Positions 47,732-57,392 of a stretch of 64,000 bases of DNA are shown piece after piece (position 1 is the stretch's first letter; each line of letters starts with the position of its first letter). Below the pieces are notes generated by a model. That model saw only the letters and a list, made by a program, of their open reading frames with translations, had not been told where the DNA came from and did not search any database. A program made the translations under genes and the position numbers. The DNA comes from Trypanosoma brucei gambiense DAL972 (lineage: Eukaryota; Euglenozoa; Kinetoplastea; Trypanosomatida; Trypanosomatidae): contig NC_026744.1 in NCBI RefSeq assembly GCF_000210295.1, positions 2,232,001 to 2,296,000 of the forward strand, read 5' to 3'.

Positions 47732-47935
47732 ATGTCATCAGTAGGAAGTAACCGTAATTCCTCATCCCGTGAAGACAATAGTACGTGCATGAAGTGCCAT
47801 AAGGAGCGCATCACATACTGCACGAATAGTTGTGGTCATGCTCTTTTCTGTGGAAAGTGTGCTATGAAAGTTGCCACAGGGGGTAAGTGCAAGCTGTGCG
47901 GCACACTCTATTCAGGCGTGAAGCGCATTAGCTAG
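47732..47935 (+). CDS. Mini RING-finger protein (67 aa)
   Basis: A tiny protein that is almost entirely one C3HC4 RING: C19-x2-C22, C34-x-H36, C40-x2-C43 and C53-x2-C56, preceded by an 18-residue Ser-rich leader and followed by LYSGVKRIS. The spacing C-x2-C-x11-C-x-H-x3-C-x2-C-x9-C-x2-C is regular, so it should fold and bind two zinc ions. RINGs of this kind at protein C-termini usually recruit E2 enzymes. With no other domain it may work as a dimer or as a subunit. The conserved spacing makes a chance frame unlikely. The ATG follows a T-rich tract and AGs at 47631-47726. Confidence 0.8.
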   Translation: MSSVGSNRNSSSREDNSTCMKCHKERITYCTNSCGHALFCGKCAMKVATGGKCKLCGTLYSGVKRIS

Positions 47936-48752
47936 TTGTTGTGATCTTTTTTTGTTGTTTCCGTTACCAAAATATGGGTGAAGTGCGGGGGCTTTGGAAA
48001 TGTGCTGGTGGTTTGAACCCCGTCATGTTTGCTCTCTCCGCCGCTTTTACCGGGACGTTGGCCCTCCAGGGGTATTTCAGTCGTATTCACTCACATCTAC
48101 ACGATTGGTGTTATTTGTGGGTGATGTGTTTCGACTAATGTACAAAAAGAAACATTCAGCAGTTCTTTCCGTGGGTTACCGATGCCACTGCCGATTCCCC
48201 CACCCCGCTCTCGATGCGATTTGCAGAAAGGCAGTCAAAGCATGTCCAATGTTTTCCTTTACGTCGTGTGCACAGTTAAATAAGTTTATATTTGTGCCCT
48301 CGTTTCTGCTACTCCACCCTCCCCGTTGTTTATGGATTGTTGTTGTTGTTTTTTTGTGTGTGGGGGTGAAAACGTCTCCAGTATGTTATAAGAGTACAGT
48401 GGTATTGAAGTCGGTTTTTTACTTATTTCGTGGATGCTACACTACTGCTACCGAAGTGTGCCTTTTGTCAAGAAAAATGAGGGCTTTTGACCCATTATTT
48501 GTTTCCTCTTTTCCAAACCTCAAGTGCCAGAAACTTCTTCTTCACTTTTCTTTCTTTCTCTCTCTCTTTGTCATTGAGCTGCTCTGCTGCTGTCTCATTG
48601 TTTCCTTTGTACCTTCACGTTCAGCATTAGAAGTTCGGTGAATCGTGGGGAATTATTTGGGAGGTGGTGCGCGCTTTAAAGAGAAACCAGCAACAACACC
48701 TAAAGGCTTCTCCAGATTCCCCGTGAAGGTTTCTTAACGCGTATATCAGGGG
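47936..48752 (+). other. Spacer upstream of RAD51
   Basis: T-rich. A 213-codon open frame crosses it (ATG at 48000), but it is Phe/Leu/Cys/Val-rich and runs through the RAD51 pyrimidine tract, so I reject it as a gene. No RNA recognised. Confidence 0.5.
48531..48624 (+). promoter_or_regulatory. Trans-splice acceptor region of RAD51
   Basis: One of the longest pyrimidine tracts in the window (TTCACTTTTCTTTCTTTCTC then TCTCTCTTTG) extends to ACGTTCAG with AG at 48623-48624, 128 bases before the ATG at 48753. Confidence 0.6.
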
Positions 48753-49873
48753 ATGAACACTCGCACCAAAAATAAGAAACGCACTAAAGAGGTGATAGAA
48801 GATGAAGTTCACGACATCGATGATACCGCGTTCGATGATGCCGCAGTGGATGCGGTCAACGACAACACGCAAGAGATGCAGCAGCAAGTTGGTGACGCTG
48901 CCGGTGGGCCTTCCTTTCGTGTCCTTCAGATAATGGAAAACTATGGAGTTGCTTCTGCTGATATCAAAAAGTTGATGGAGTGTGGCTTTCTCACCGTTGA
49001 GTCTGTCGCGTATGCACCGAAGAAATCAATTTTAGCAGTGAAGGGCATAAGTGAGGCAAAGGCTGAGAAGATAATGGCGGAGTGTTGTAGACTCACTCCG
49101 ATGGGCTTCACGCGCGCTACGGTTTCCAAGAGCAACGGAAAGAAACTATTATGGTCCCGACAGGCAGCCGTGAGGTGGACAAACTCCTTGGAGGTGGCAT
49201 TGAAGTTGGTAGCATCACGGAACTTTTCGGTGAGTTTCGCACAGGGAAGACGCAGTTCTGCCATACCCTTTGTGTTACATGCCAACTTCCACTTTCGCAA
49301 GGTGGTGGTGAGGGAATGGCGCTTTATATTGACACTGAGGGAACATTCCGTCCTGAGCGCTTGGTAGCTGTGGCGGAACGGTACAGCCTGGACCCAGAGG
49401 CCGTTCTTGAAAATGTGGCGTGCGCTCGTGCTTACAACACGGACCATCAGCAGCAGTTGTTGTTGCAAGCGTCCGCCACTATGGCTGAGCACCGTGTCGC
49501 AATAATCGTTGTTGATTCCGCCACAGCTCTTTACCGTACTGATTACAATGGACGGGGTGAGTTGGCAGCACGGCAGATGCATCTTGGAAAGTTCCTCCGC
49601 TCTTTGCGCAATCTTGCTAATGAGTACAACGTGGCCGTCGTTGTTACCAATCAGGTTGTTGCCAATGTGGATGGTGCTGCCCCCACATTCCAAGCGGATT
49701 CTAAGAAACCCATTGGGGGCCACATCATGGCACATGCCTCCACTACACGGTTGAGCTTACGGAAGGGAAGGGGAGAACAGCGTATTATTAAGGTGTATGA
49801 CTCACCTTGTCTCGCTGAAAGTGAGGCCATCTTCGGCATCTATGAGAACGGTGTGGGAGACGTTAGGGACTAG
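48753..49873 (+). CDS. RAD51: RAD51 recombinase, interrupted by a single-base frameshift
   Basis: The strand-exchange protein of homologous recombination, which in T. brucei also supports antigenic variation. In frame from 48753 are an acidic N-terminus, an HhH-type domain ([32 protein letters not shown]) and GFTRAT. The frame then goes wrong after Val124 and stops at 49367. From about 49124 the next frame carries the ATPase core: [20 protein letters not shown], Walker [10 protein letters not shown] (49229-49255), [11 protein letters not shown], Walker [11 protein letters not shown] and the end ENGVGDVRD at 49873. One base is missing at about 49121-49130, before FQEQRKET. With it the protein has 373 residues, and the 18-residue junction aligns without gap to the human segment. 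As written, no ATPase is made from the normal start. Confidence 0.93.
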
Positions 49874-50965
49874 TGCCCCATCTTTTTTTTCCTCATCATT
49901 TGTAGAAAAACATTCACTCCGAAAGCGGAGAAGTGCATGCTGCAGTTCGAAGGCTTCGGTTTTGTCGTGTTTATGGTACACGTTATTCTGTCCTCCTTCC
50001 GGGCAGCAGGTCACTTTTCGATTTGCCTACGACTTCACTCTTTTTTTCCCCCTTTCCTTCTGTTTAGTGCATCGGTGAGATTGACACCCGTATACCCGTT
50101 TCTGTGATTGTATGTCTGTCTATGTGTGCGCATTTGAGTGTTGGCGGACCCTCCGTCTGTTCCGCTCTTTAGTGTTTCCCTGGCGGATCATCCCCGCTGT
50201 CGCTCCCCTTCCCTTCCCGATTTTTTTCTAAAAGAAAAACTTTCTCTTCTGATACTTGATATGCCTTGCTCGGTTACAAACTATTGCGCTGTACCGCGAG
50301 TTGGGAAGGTGGGGATTAACGAATGTGGCGGCGAGGGTTGCGAAGGCAATTGTAGGTAACTTAGAAAATGAAGCAAACAAACAACAAGAACGAGAATCAC
50401 AGAAGTTTTTTTTTGGGGGGGGGGGTTGAGGGAGTTGCACAACGACGAAGCACAAAGAAAGACAGCAAAAAAAAAAAAAAAGGAAACAAACGAAAATAAC
50501 AGTTCGAAGTGCTCTAGAAAAAGTGTGGGGGACAAAGGTGTGCGCTGTAGTTTGTTTCGGTTTCTTCCGTGCATTATACTCTTGCGACGGTGAAGTCAAC
50601 AGTTATGGAAATGGGAGTGAAAATGGGTAGTAGTCTAATTCCATTGTTTTATATGATATTCCACTTCCATCTCCTGGGCGAACCGTCTTTCACTTTTGTA
50701 TTGACGCTCAGCCTAAATCATAAACACACGGACACACACACACAAAAAAAATACACATGTTTTTTTTGTTACACTGACGTTTGCTTTGTTTTGTAGTAGT
50801 ATTTTGTTGTCATCCTTGCTACTTTTTCTTTTTTCACTTTTCCCCATCTTTCCTATTTAAAAAAAAATTTCACAACGCTCTCACCTCACTGACACACTAA
50901 CTACGAACTTGAAGCTTAGGAGGCAACACACACTTTAAAAGAACACCAGCAGCTCTACAAAAAAG
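49874..50965 (+). other. 1.09-kb spacer between RAD51 and RPS26
   Basis: No gene. Contains T8-G11 (50407-50425), an A15 run (50467-50481), and a pyrimidine tract at 50811-50860 (CTACTTTTTCTTTTTTCACT) that is the likely RPS26 acceptor region; the following 100 bases are rich in CA and contain several AGs. Confidence 0.45.
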
Positions 50966-51301
50966 ATGACGACGAAGCGCCGCAATCATGGTCGTGCCAA
51001 GCCTCCCTGCAGCCGTGGTCGTGTCCGGCCTGTGCACTGCTTTAACTGCAGCCGTCTCGTTCCCAAGGACAAATCTGTTGGCCGCTTTGTGGTCCGCCGT
51101 ATGCTCGATCAGGCTTCCGCCCGTGACGTGGCTGAGGCATCCCTCATCTACGGTTCTGGTTTCCCTATGCCAAAGCTCTACATGAAGCAGCGCTACTGCA
51201 TTGCCTGCGCTATTCACAGTCGAACTGTACGCGCCCGCCCTGTGGAGGATCGCAAACGTCGCTACACGTCCAAGGTGCCCTTCCGTCCAACTGGCAAGTA
51301 A
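50966..51301 (+). CDS. RPS26: 40S ribosomal protein S26 (eS26)
   Basis: The 111-residue eukaryote-specific 40S protein at the mRNA exit channel, contacting bases upstream of the start codon. The N-terminus (TTKRRNHGRAKPP) and the zinc-binding pairs C25-x2-C28 (HCFNCSRL) and C78-x2-C81 (YCIACAIHSR) are canonical, as is the segment VPKDKSVGRFVVRRML. The length matches the family (about 115). It lies between RAD51 and RAD50, a gene order I remember for T. brucei. It has strongly C/G-ending codons (GCC, CGC, AAG), as expected for a highly expressed gene and unlike its neighbours. Confidence 0.97.
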   Translation: MTTKRRNHGRAKPPCSRGRVRPVHCFNCSRLVPKDKSVGRFVVRRMLDQASARDVAEASLIYGSGFPMPKLYMKQRYCIACAIHSRTVRARPVEDRKRRYTSKVPFRPTGK

Positions 51302-52026
51302 TAACTCCACCCGCCACTGCGTGGCTGAAGGAGTAACCGGGGAGCATATAATAATAGTCGTGCTGGATGTGTGAAGTCGCTGAGCAAATCGCAGTCTGTT
51401 TACCTCTTTTGTGTTCTATATCTTAGACATCAGACATGTGATCTTGGATTGTACTAGCGCATTGCCTCCTTGCCGCAAATATGTTTTTATTTTTATTTTA
51501 TTTGTTTATTTATTTCCTGACACTCCCCGTGTCTCGATATCTATAAATGTTCCCACGAAGCTAAAGGACAGTGGTGAAAGAAAAAAAGGACCGGAAGCAC
51601 TGGAGCTTCGTGGTTTGGTCCTATTTCATCACCCCCCCCCCAAAAAAAAAATGAGAACACCACTGTATGTCTTTGTAAAGCTGGGCGGAAAGTCACTACT
51701 ATTTACCTTTTCTCTCTTTTTGTTCTTACTTTCATTTACTTTGTTCCGTTTCCTCTCCGAATGCTGCGCTCTTGTTGTGGCCGGATCCACTTTCATTGAA
51801 TTCTGGAAGCGTATTTCGGGAGAGGAAAGTAGGGGATAGGTGAACAAGTACGTATATAAAACACACGTAAGTTAACTTATATATACCTGTTTGTGTTTGT
51901 TTATTGTTGTACACCGGTTGTTCACTAACGTTCGAACCTTGCCGACGGTGTGTATCTGCATCACTTCAAAGGCTAACGACAGGAACGAAAACACATACGT
52001 GTAGCGGCTGAACATACACCCTTTCA
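51302..52026 (+). other. Spacer between RPS26 and RAD50
   Basis: No gene. Contains C10-A10 (51632-51651) and a pyrimidine tract at 51701-51760 (TTACCTTTTCTCTCTTTTTG) for RAD50 splicing, then AGs from about 51808. Confidence 0.45.
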
Positions 52027-55000
52027 ATGACGAGTATCGAACAGATTGAAATCAGCGGAGTGCGCAGCTTCGACCCTAATCCAAATAACCGTCAGCGCAT
52101 TGTCTTTAAGAAGCCACTCACTGTTATTCTCGGAAAGAATGGTGCTGGAAAAACAACTATTATTGAGGCACTTCTGAACGCCTGCACGGGTCAAATGCCT
52201 CCTGGTGGTGGAACGGAAAAGAGTTCGTTTGTGTACGACCCAAAGGTTGTGGGTGAGAATGATGTGAAGGCTCAGATCCGCCTTCTTTTCACGGGAAGGG
52301 GTGGGAAAGTTATGCAGGTTATTCGCTCGTTTCAGGCTACACGGACGCGGAATAAAACCACCTTCGCAACGCTCGATAACATTGTCGCCTTCCAAGATTC
52401 TGCGACGGGGAAAATCATATCCAGCACGTATCGCGCCAACGACGTGGACCGCGCAATTCCAGACATGCTTGGTGTATCTCCTGCGGTATTGGAGCACGTC
52501 ATATTCTGCCACCAGGAGGATGGAAATTGGCCCCTCTCCCCCCCGAAGGAAGTGAAGAAGATATTTGACGATATATTTGCAGCCACGCGTTATGTTCTTG
52601 CCCTCGACCGTTTGCGGGAGAATAATAAGGAACTGCGCCGCCAGCAGAAGGAACATGAGGCGAGCTTAATGTCATTGTCAGAGCACAGAGAGCAGGCACG
52701 CCAAATATCGGCGGATATTACAGTGAAGGAGGAGACTGTCGCAGGTATTAAAGCAAAAACGGATGCGCTGGCACCCCAATTGCAGGAACTGCAAGCCATC
52801 GCTACTGCTCTAGATAACGTGGAGCATCGTGCTGAAGGTTTATCTCGGGAAGCAGCTGTCATTGAAGGTCGAATAGGCGAAAAGAGGGAGTCTCTCAGCC
52901 GGTTAAACGTTTCCCCGCCCGGATACTCACTGGGGGAGTTACTGCAACGCAGGCAGAACTTCGGTGAAAAGTTGAGGGAACTGGAATCCACTGTTTCAAC
53001 AAAGAAGGAGCTTATGGAACGGGCGGTGGCGGAGCTTCGCCGTTGTGAAGAAAGTGTTGTGAGCCTCCGCTCCGGTATTGAGTTTCGTGAGAAGCAGGAA
53101 CAGCAGCACAAGAGGGAATGCGAGGAACTCAAGGTAATAATGAGTGATTTGTCTATGAAATTTGTCATCGATGGGGAGATCAATGAGCATTGTTTGACAA
53201 AGATAACGGAATATGTTAATGAGGAACTTCACAACGAAGAGCAAAAGCGAAGTGGAGAGCTAAATTCCATAGATGCAGGAATTCGTGCTGTAGAGGATAG
53301 AAGGTCCACAACACTTCGTGCGATGGACACCGAAGGTAAGGAGAAGGAAATGAAAGAGGAGCAGCTCCGTCATCTGATGAAGAGATGTGGCGACGCAAAG
53401 GAGGCACTCGGTAAGTTGGCTCCGTACGTTACCCCTACACGTGTGAAGAATGTGCAGGACACGATTACCGAGTTGGAAAAACGTGTTGAGGCAATGGAGC
53501 TGCTGCAAAAGGGTGACGCGAGGTACAGGCAGCGACAGGACATCTTACAGAGTGTTGAGGCACAAAATAAGGTTGTCGCTCAGTTGCGACAAGAACTGTC
53601 CCGACACAAGCAGCGCTCAGGTCGTGAGGCAGAGATGAATCTCCTTCGTACACAGATTGCGGAAAAGGAGGAAATTATCAACAACCGACTGCAGGAAGAG
53701 CTAATTGCAGGACTCAATGACCTTGGCTGCAATACAGGCGGATCGCAGACCCTCACAGCTGTAACGATGCAAATCGACAAACTGAGGCGCAAGATGGCAG
53801 ACACGCTTTATAGCGTCGAAGCAGAGGTCAATGACCTTGATCGCCAGTTGATTGCACTGAAACAGAACCGGTCGCAGTTGGAGGGGAAAATTGTCAGCGA
53901 GAATATAGAGCTACAGAGGAAGAGGGTTCAATGTATCAGCAAACTTGGAAATGATGACGCCCTAACTAACTTTGAGGCGCTTCTAGTGGAGGCGCGTGAC
54001 AGATATCACAAATTGAATGAGAAGCTTAGTGGATCTAAAGCATTGGCCGCATGTCACGCCCACTTTGTGGAGCAGGCTAAGGTTGAGGACAAGTGCCCAC
54101 TCTGTGGTCGTGCTTTTGGCAGTGAGAATGAGTTGAATGACTTCTTGGCATCCTTTAAGGTGGGTCAACAAACCTCTGGGAAGGATAGCATAAAAGAGGG
54201 TGACGTTGAGAAGGCTCTGCAACGCGTGCGCGGACTCGAGCAGTTGGAGTCTGATGTAATGGACGTGAGGCGGCTTGCCGATAATGCACCACAACTGGAG
54301 GAGTCACTTAAATCTACAATTAAGCAGATTCGAGACAAAGAAATTCTCCTGGAGGATGTGCACAACAAACGAGACAAAGTGAAGGACGAAATGCAGCGTG
54401 CGCAAAAACTGGTTCAGGCTGCGATGGAGGTGAATGCCATGACATCTGAGAAGCAGGCACTACTGCAGCAGCTTAACAGACGAGAAGCAGCATGTGCAGA
54501 GGCGAGCACACCTTCCGCTAACATTGGGGGTGCAGGGGAGCCTTGCTGTGCGGGTGAATTAGCGTCACTTTCGTACGAGGAGCTGTCGGACAAGTACGAG
54601 TCCGCAAATGCTGAACTTCACCGGTTGAATGTGCTTCTAAGTGAAATGCAGAGAGGGGAAGAGGGAGGCTCTGCCCAAGCACTTGTCAAGGAGCTTACAA
54701 TGAAGCGGTCGGAACTCTGTGAATTGAAAATGAAGCTTACTCGTCAAGCCGAGGTTGAGGCAACGATTTCTCAATATGCGGAGCAGGAGGAAGGTTACGT
54801 CAGCCGTATTGCTGAAATAGATGACCAACGGGAAAAACTGGTGACCCAACTTGAATCTTACAATAAGGAGTTGGAAGCACTGCATGCAAAGCGGAAGGAG
54901 CTTGAGTTGGCGTCTCAACAGGGATACATTGGTCAGCTAAAAAGAACACTAGGACTTCTTTCGGCTGTGCTACCGAGGCTGCGGGATTACATCACTTCAA

Positions 55001-56076
55001 GGGTTGGCGAAGAGCTCTCAAGAGACAGAGAGAGCTTGCGTGTGAATGAAAAACGACGAGACACGCAAGCTGAAGAGGTCAAGCTTCTCCGCTTATCAAT
55101 TGACGACACATTGCGTATAATCAATGAAGAGCAGCGGCTCAGAGTGGAAGTGGACAAGTACATTGAGTATCTCGAGAAAAAGGGTTCCATAGAGGAAGAT
55201 GAAAAACGTTTGAGTGATGTTAGGTGCACCCTTTCTGAGTTGAAAGTAAATGCTGTGCCCGCTGCAGAAGCCGTCCTCGGAAAGGATGTTGTGGAGAGGG
55301 AAAGTGTTGGCCGAATTCGTGAGCTTATTCGCGGGAAAATCAGTGCATTGGAGTGCCTTCGTGCTCAGCAAGATGGTGTCGCCGAGGCGATGCGACAGGA
55401 CATTGAGAGTCTCAAAGGTCAGCTTACTCGCGATAAGTACAAAGATATTGAAAAGCGCTACCGCACGACCTTCCTGAAGGTCCAGACTACTGAAATTGCG
55501 GTTTCGGATGTGGAAAAATATTATCGAGCGCTGGAAAAGGCAGTGCAGACCTACCACCAAGAGAAGATTGCGCAGATCAATCAAATCTTGGCTGACCTTT
55601 GGCGACACACCTACAAGGGAAGCGATATTGACACCATTGAACTCCGTTCCGAGGATGATGTCACGTCAACTACAGCGAGGCGGAGTTACAGCTATCGTGT
55701 GGTGATGAAACGGGGGAACAGTGAAATGGACATGCGGGGCCGTTGCAGTGCGGGTCAAAAGGTACTTGCCTCTGTTCTCATCCGACTTGCGCTAAGTGAA
55801 GCCTTTTGTTGTGACTGCGGAATTCTTGCATTAGATGAGCCAACAACGAATCTTGACGAAGATAACGCGCGTTCTCTTGCGGAATCGCTACGCATGCTTA
55901 TTGACAGTCATCGAGCAGTGAAACATTTTCAGCTTATTGTCATTACTCACGATGAGCACTTCGTCCGAGCGCTAGGAGGCCAGGCACTGGATACTTTTTA
56001 TTACATTCATAAGGATAGAGAGGGCGCCTTTTCTGTGATTGAGGAGCGCACTTTCGATCAGTTGTTCGCGAGTTGA
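52027..56076 (+). CDS. RAD50: RAD50 ABC-type ATPase of the MRN complex
   Basis: The 1349-residue SMC-like subunit that tethers and processes DNA ends with MRE11. Walker A GKNGAGKTT starts at G36; the Q-loop region reads FCHQEDGNWPLSPP; two long coiled-coil arms flank the zinc hook C690-P-L-C693 (DKCPLCGRAF), where two molecules join. The C-terminal half has the ABC signature CSAGQKVLAS at 1240-1249, Walker B ILALDEPTTNLD at about 1266-1277 and the H-loop VITHDEHFV. The length is typical (human 1312). The frame is intact over 4 kb. Nuclear. The start is the first ATG after a long leader without other ATGs close by. Confidence 0.97.
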   Translation: MTSIEQIEISGVRSFDPNPNNRQRIVFKKPLTVILGKNGAGKTTIIEALLNACTGQMPPGGGTEKSSFVYDPKVVGENDVKAQIRLLFTGRGGKVMQVIRSFQATRTRNKTTFATLDNIVAFQDSATGKIISSTYRANDVDRAIPDMLGVSPAVLEHVIFCHQEDGNWPLSPPKEVKKIFDDIFAATRYVLALDRLRENNKELRRQQKEHEASLMSLSEHREQARQISADITVKEETVAGIKAKTDALAPQLQELQAIATALDNVEHRAEGLSREAAVIEGRIGEKRESLSRLNVSPPGYSLGELLQRRQNFGEKLRELESTVSTKKELMERAVAELRRCEESVVSLRSGIEFREKQEQQHKRECEELKVIMSDLSMKFVIDGEINEHCLTKITEYVNEELHNEEQKRSGELNSIDAGIRAVEDRRSTTLRAMDTEGKEKEMKEEQLRHLMKRCGDAKEALGKLAPYVTPTRVKNVQDTITELEKRVEAMELLQKGDARYRQRQDILQSVEAQNKVVAQLRQELSRHKQRSGREAEMNLLRTQIAEKEEIINNRLQEELIAGLNDLGCNTGGSQTLTAVTMQIDKLRRKMADTLYSVEAEVNDLDRQLIALKQNRSQLEGKIVSENIELQRKRVQCISKLGNDDALTNFEALLVEARDRYHKLNEKLSGSKALAACHAHFVEQAKVEDKCPLCGRAFGSENELNDFLASFKVGQQTSGKDSIKEGDVEKALQRVRGLEQLESDVMDVRRLADNAPQLEESLKSTIKQIRDKEILLEDVHNKRDKVKDEMQRAQKLVQAAMEVNAMTSEKQALLQQLNRREAACAEASTPSANIGGAGEPCCAGELASLSYEELSDKYESANAELHRLNVLLSEMQRGEEGGSAQALVKELTMKRSELCELKMKLTRQAEVEATISQYAEQEEGYVSRIAEIDDQREKLVTQLESYNKELEALHAKRKELELASQQGYIGQLKRTLGLLSAVLPRLRDYITSRVGEELSRDRESLRVNEKRRDTQAEEVKLLRLSIDDTLRIINEEQRLRVEVDKYIEYLEKKGSIEEDEKRLSDVRCTLSELKVNAVPAAEAVLGKDVVERESVGRIRELIRGKISALECLRAQQDGVAEAMRQDIESLKGQLTRDKYKDIEKRYRTTFLKVQTTEIAVSDVEKYYRALEKAVQTYHQEKIAQINQILADLWRHTYKGSDIDTIELRSEDDVTSTTARRSYSYRVVMKRGNSEMDMRGRCSAGQKVLASVLIRLALSEAFCCDCGILALDEPTTNLDEDNARSLAESLRMLIDSHRAVKHFQLIVITHDEHFVRALGGQALDTFYYIHKDREGAFSVIEERTFDQLFAS

Positions 56077-56925
56077 GAGGTGTAAACCTCCTTGCTTACG
56101 ACTGGATGTGGATGTGCTACCACGCGTGGTCGTGTGTTGAAAACAGAAAGATGTTTGAAGGGGGAAAAAATGAGAAATGGGCGCACTGTGGGGAGTGCGG
56201 GAAATAAAAATGGTAGTACGTGAAAGGAGGAGCACCTCAAGGTGGGCTGAGTTGTTTGTTTGTTTTTGTTTTATTGTATTTCACTCTTCAAGTTAGCCCT
56301 TTAAACATTGCTGTCTCCCTGTACGTGTAGGCCCTAACTTAGTTGCTGTGCGTCGCTTGCACACGAGTCAGAGGAGAGTAAATAAAAAGAACAGAGAAAT
56401 GCTAAAAAAGCAAAAGGAAGAGGGATGAATGGGTGACACCCGTGGTGATGGATAGTGGAGAGTTTGAAGATACTTTGTAATGCCCCATCGTTTCTTTATA
56501 TACAAAAATATATAAACCTATATATCCATCTGTACACAGAGATAAGTATATATATATATATATTTGTATTCATGTATTCAAGATTATATACCTCAAAACT
56601 TTCTTCATCTCCCTGCGCATACATCTACAAATACACATATATATGTATATCTATATATGCATGGGCTCATGCAAGCACATTACCTCACGTGCGTAGCACA
56701 CAAATTGCGCTTATGAGGGTGGGCTCCCATGGTGGAGTGCTGCCAGAACTCCGGTTTCCTCATCGGCGCGACCCTTCTTTTTGTAGTTACTTTTATTTAA
56801 TATAAAGATGAAATATATATTTCTTCACTGCGCATACATGTACACCTCTCCGTATATACCATACCTATCACCTTTCCTTTCTACACAATTCCACTGTTAT
56901 ATAAACGATTATACAAACACACGTG

Positions 56926-56928
<3 letters not shown>

Positions 56929-56962
<34 letters not shown>
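56929..56962. repeat. (TA)n microsatellite
   Basis: About 17 perfect TA units. A second, shorter set of TA tracts lies 400 bases upstream (56548-56562). Such tracts vary in length between strains. Confidence 0.9.
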
Positions 56963-56967
<5 letters not shown>

Positions 56968-57310
56968 ACCACTTTTGTTATGTTTTTTCTTTTTTTTTTT
57001 GTGTTTCAAAGTTTTTCGTTACACACATTTTTTTCCTGGTTTTGACGCCGGTCCTGATTCCTTCCTCTCACTTTTATAGTAAAAAAGATGAAGGGAAGGG
57101 AGTTTAAAATAAGATTTTTTTAAAAAAGACAAGCTGAGTCGGTAATGATCTGGAGGAGAGCCGTTTTTTTTTTCGTTTTTGTCTATAGAGATTTAAGTAT
57201 AAGTAACTCTTTGAGTCCTTTAGGGGTCAACTTCCTGATTAAACTCCTTACATTTGTTCAGTCGCTGTGTCCTTCGCATCCGTGCGCATGAAGAAATTAA
57301 TAAAGTGCTA

Positions 57311-57384
57311 ATTTGCTTTTCTAATCCTCCCTTTTTTTTTCTTTCTCCCCCCACGCATGCTTTTGAAGTTTTTATTCTTTTTAG
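57311..57384 (+). promoter_or_regulatory. Trans-splice acceptor that decides the AUK1 start
   Basis: A C/T tract (TTTGCTTTTCTAATCCTCCC then TTTTTTTTTCTTTCTCCCCC) is followed by TTTTTATTCTTTTTAG with AG at 57383-57384. The ATG at 57357 lies upstream of this AG, so translation probably begins at 57393. Confidence 0.55.
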
Positions 57385-57392
57385 TAGAAACG

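Larger units (their letters stand above)
56077..57392 (+). other. 1.3-kb AT-rich, microsatellite-bearing spacer
   Basis: No gene. It holds several (TA)n tracts (56528-56566, 56640-56660, 56929-56962), T-runs, and finally the pyrimidine tract for AUK1 (57311-57352). Open frames in it come from the repeats. Confidence 0.55.

Noticed and set aside
48000..48641. 213-codon open frame between the mini-RING gene and RAD51
   Set aside because: Very rich in Phe, Leu, Val and Cys because of T-rich DNA, has no recognisable domain, and its end is the RAD51 pyrimidine tract.
51411..51839. 142-codon + strand frame before RAD50
   Set aside because: Crosses C10-A10 and the RAD50 pyrimidine tract; no ATG at its start and no similarity.
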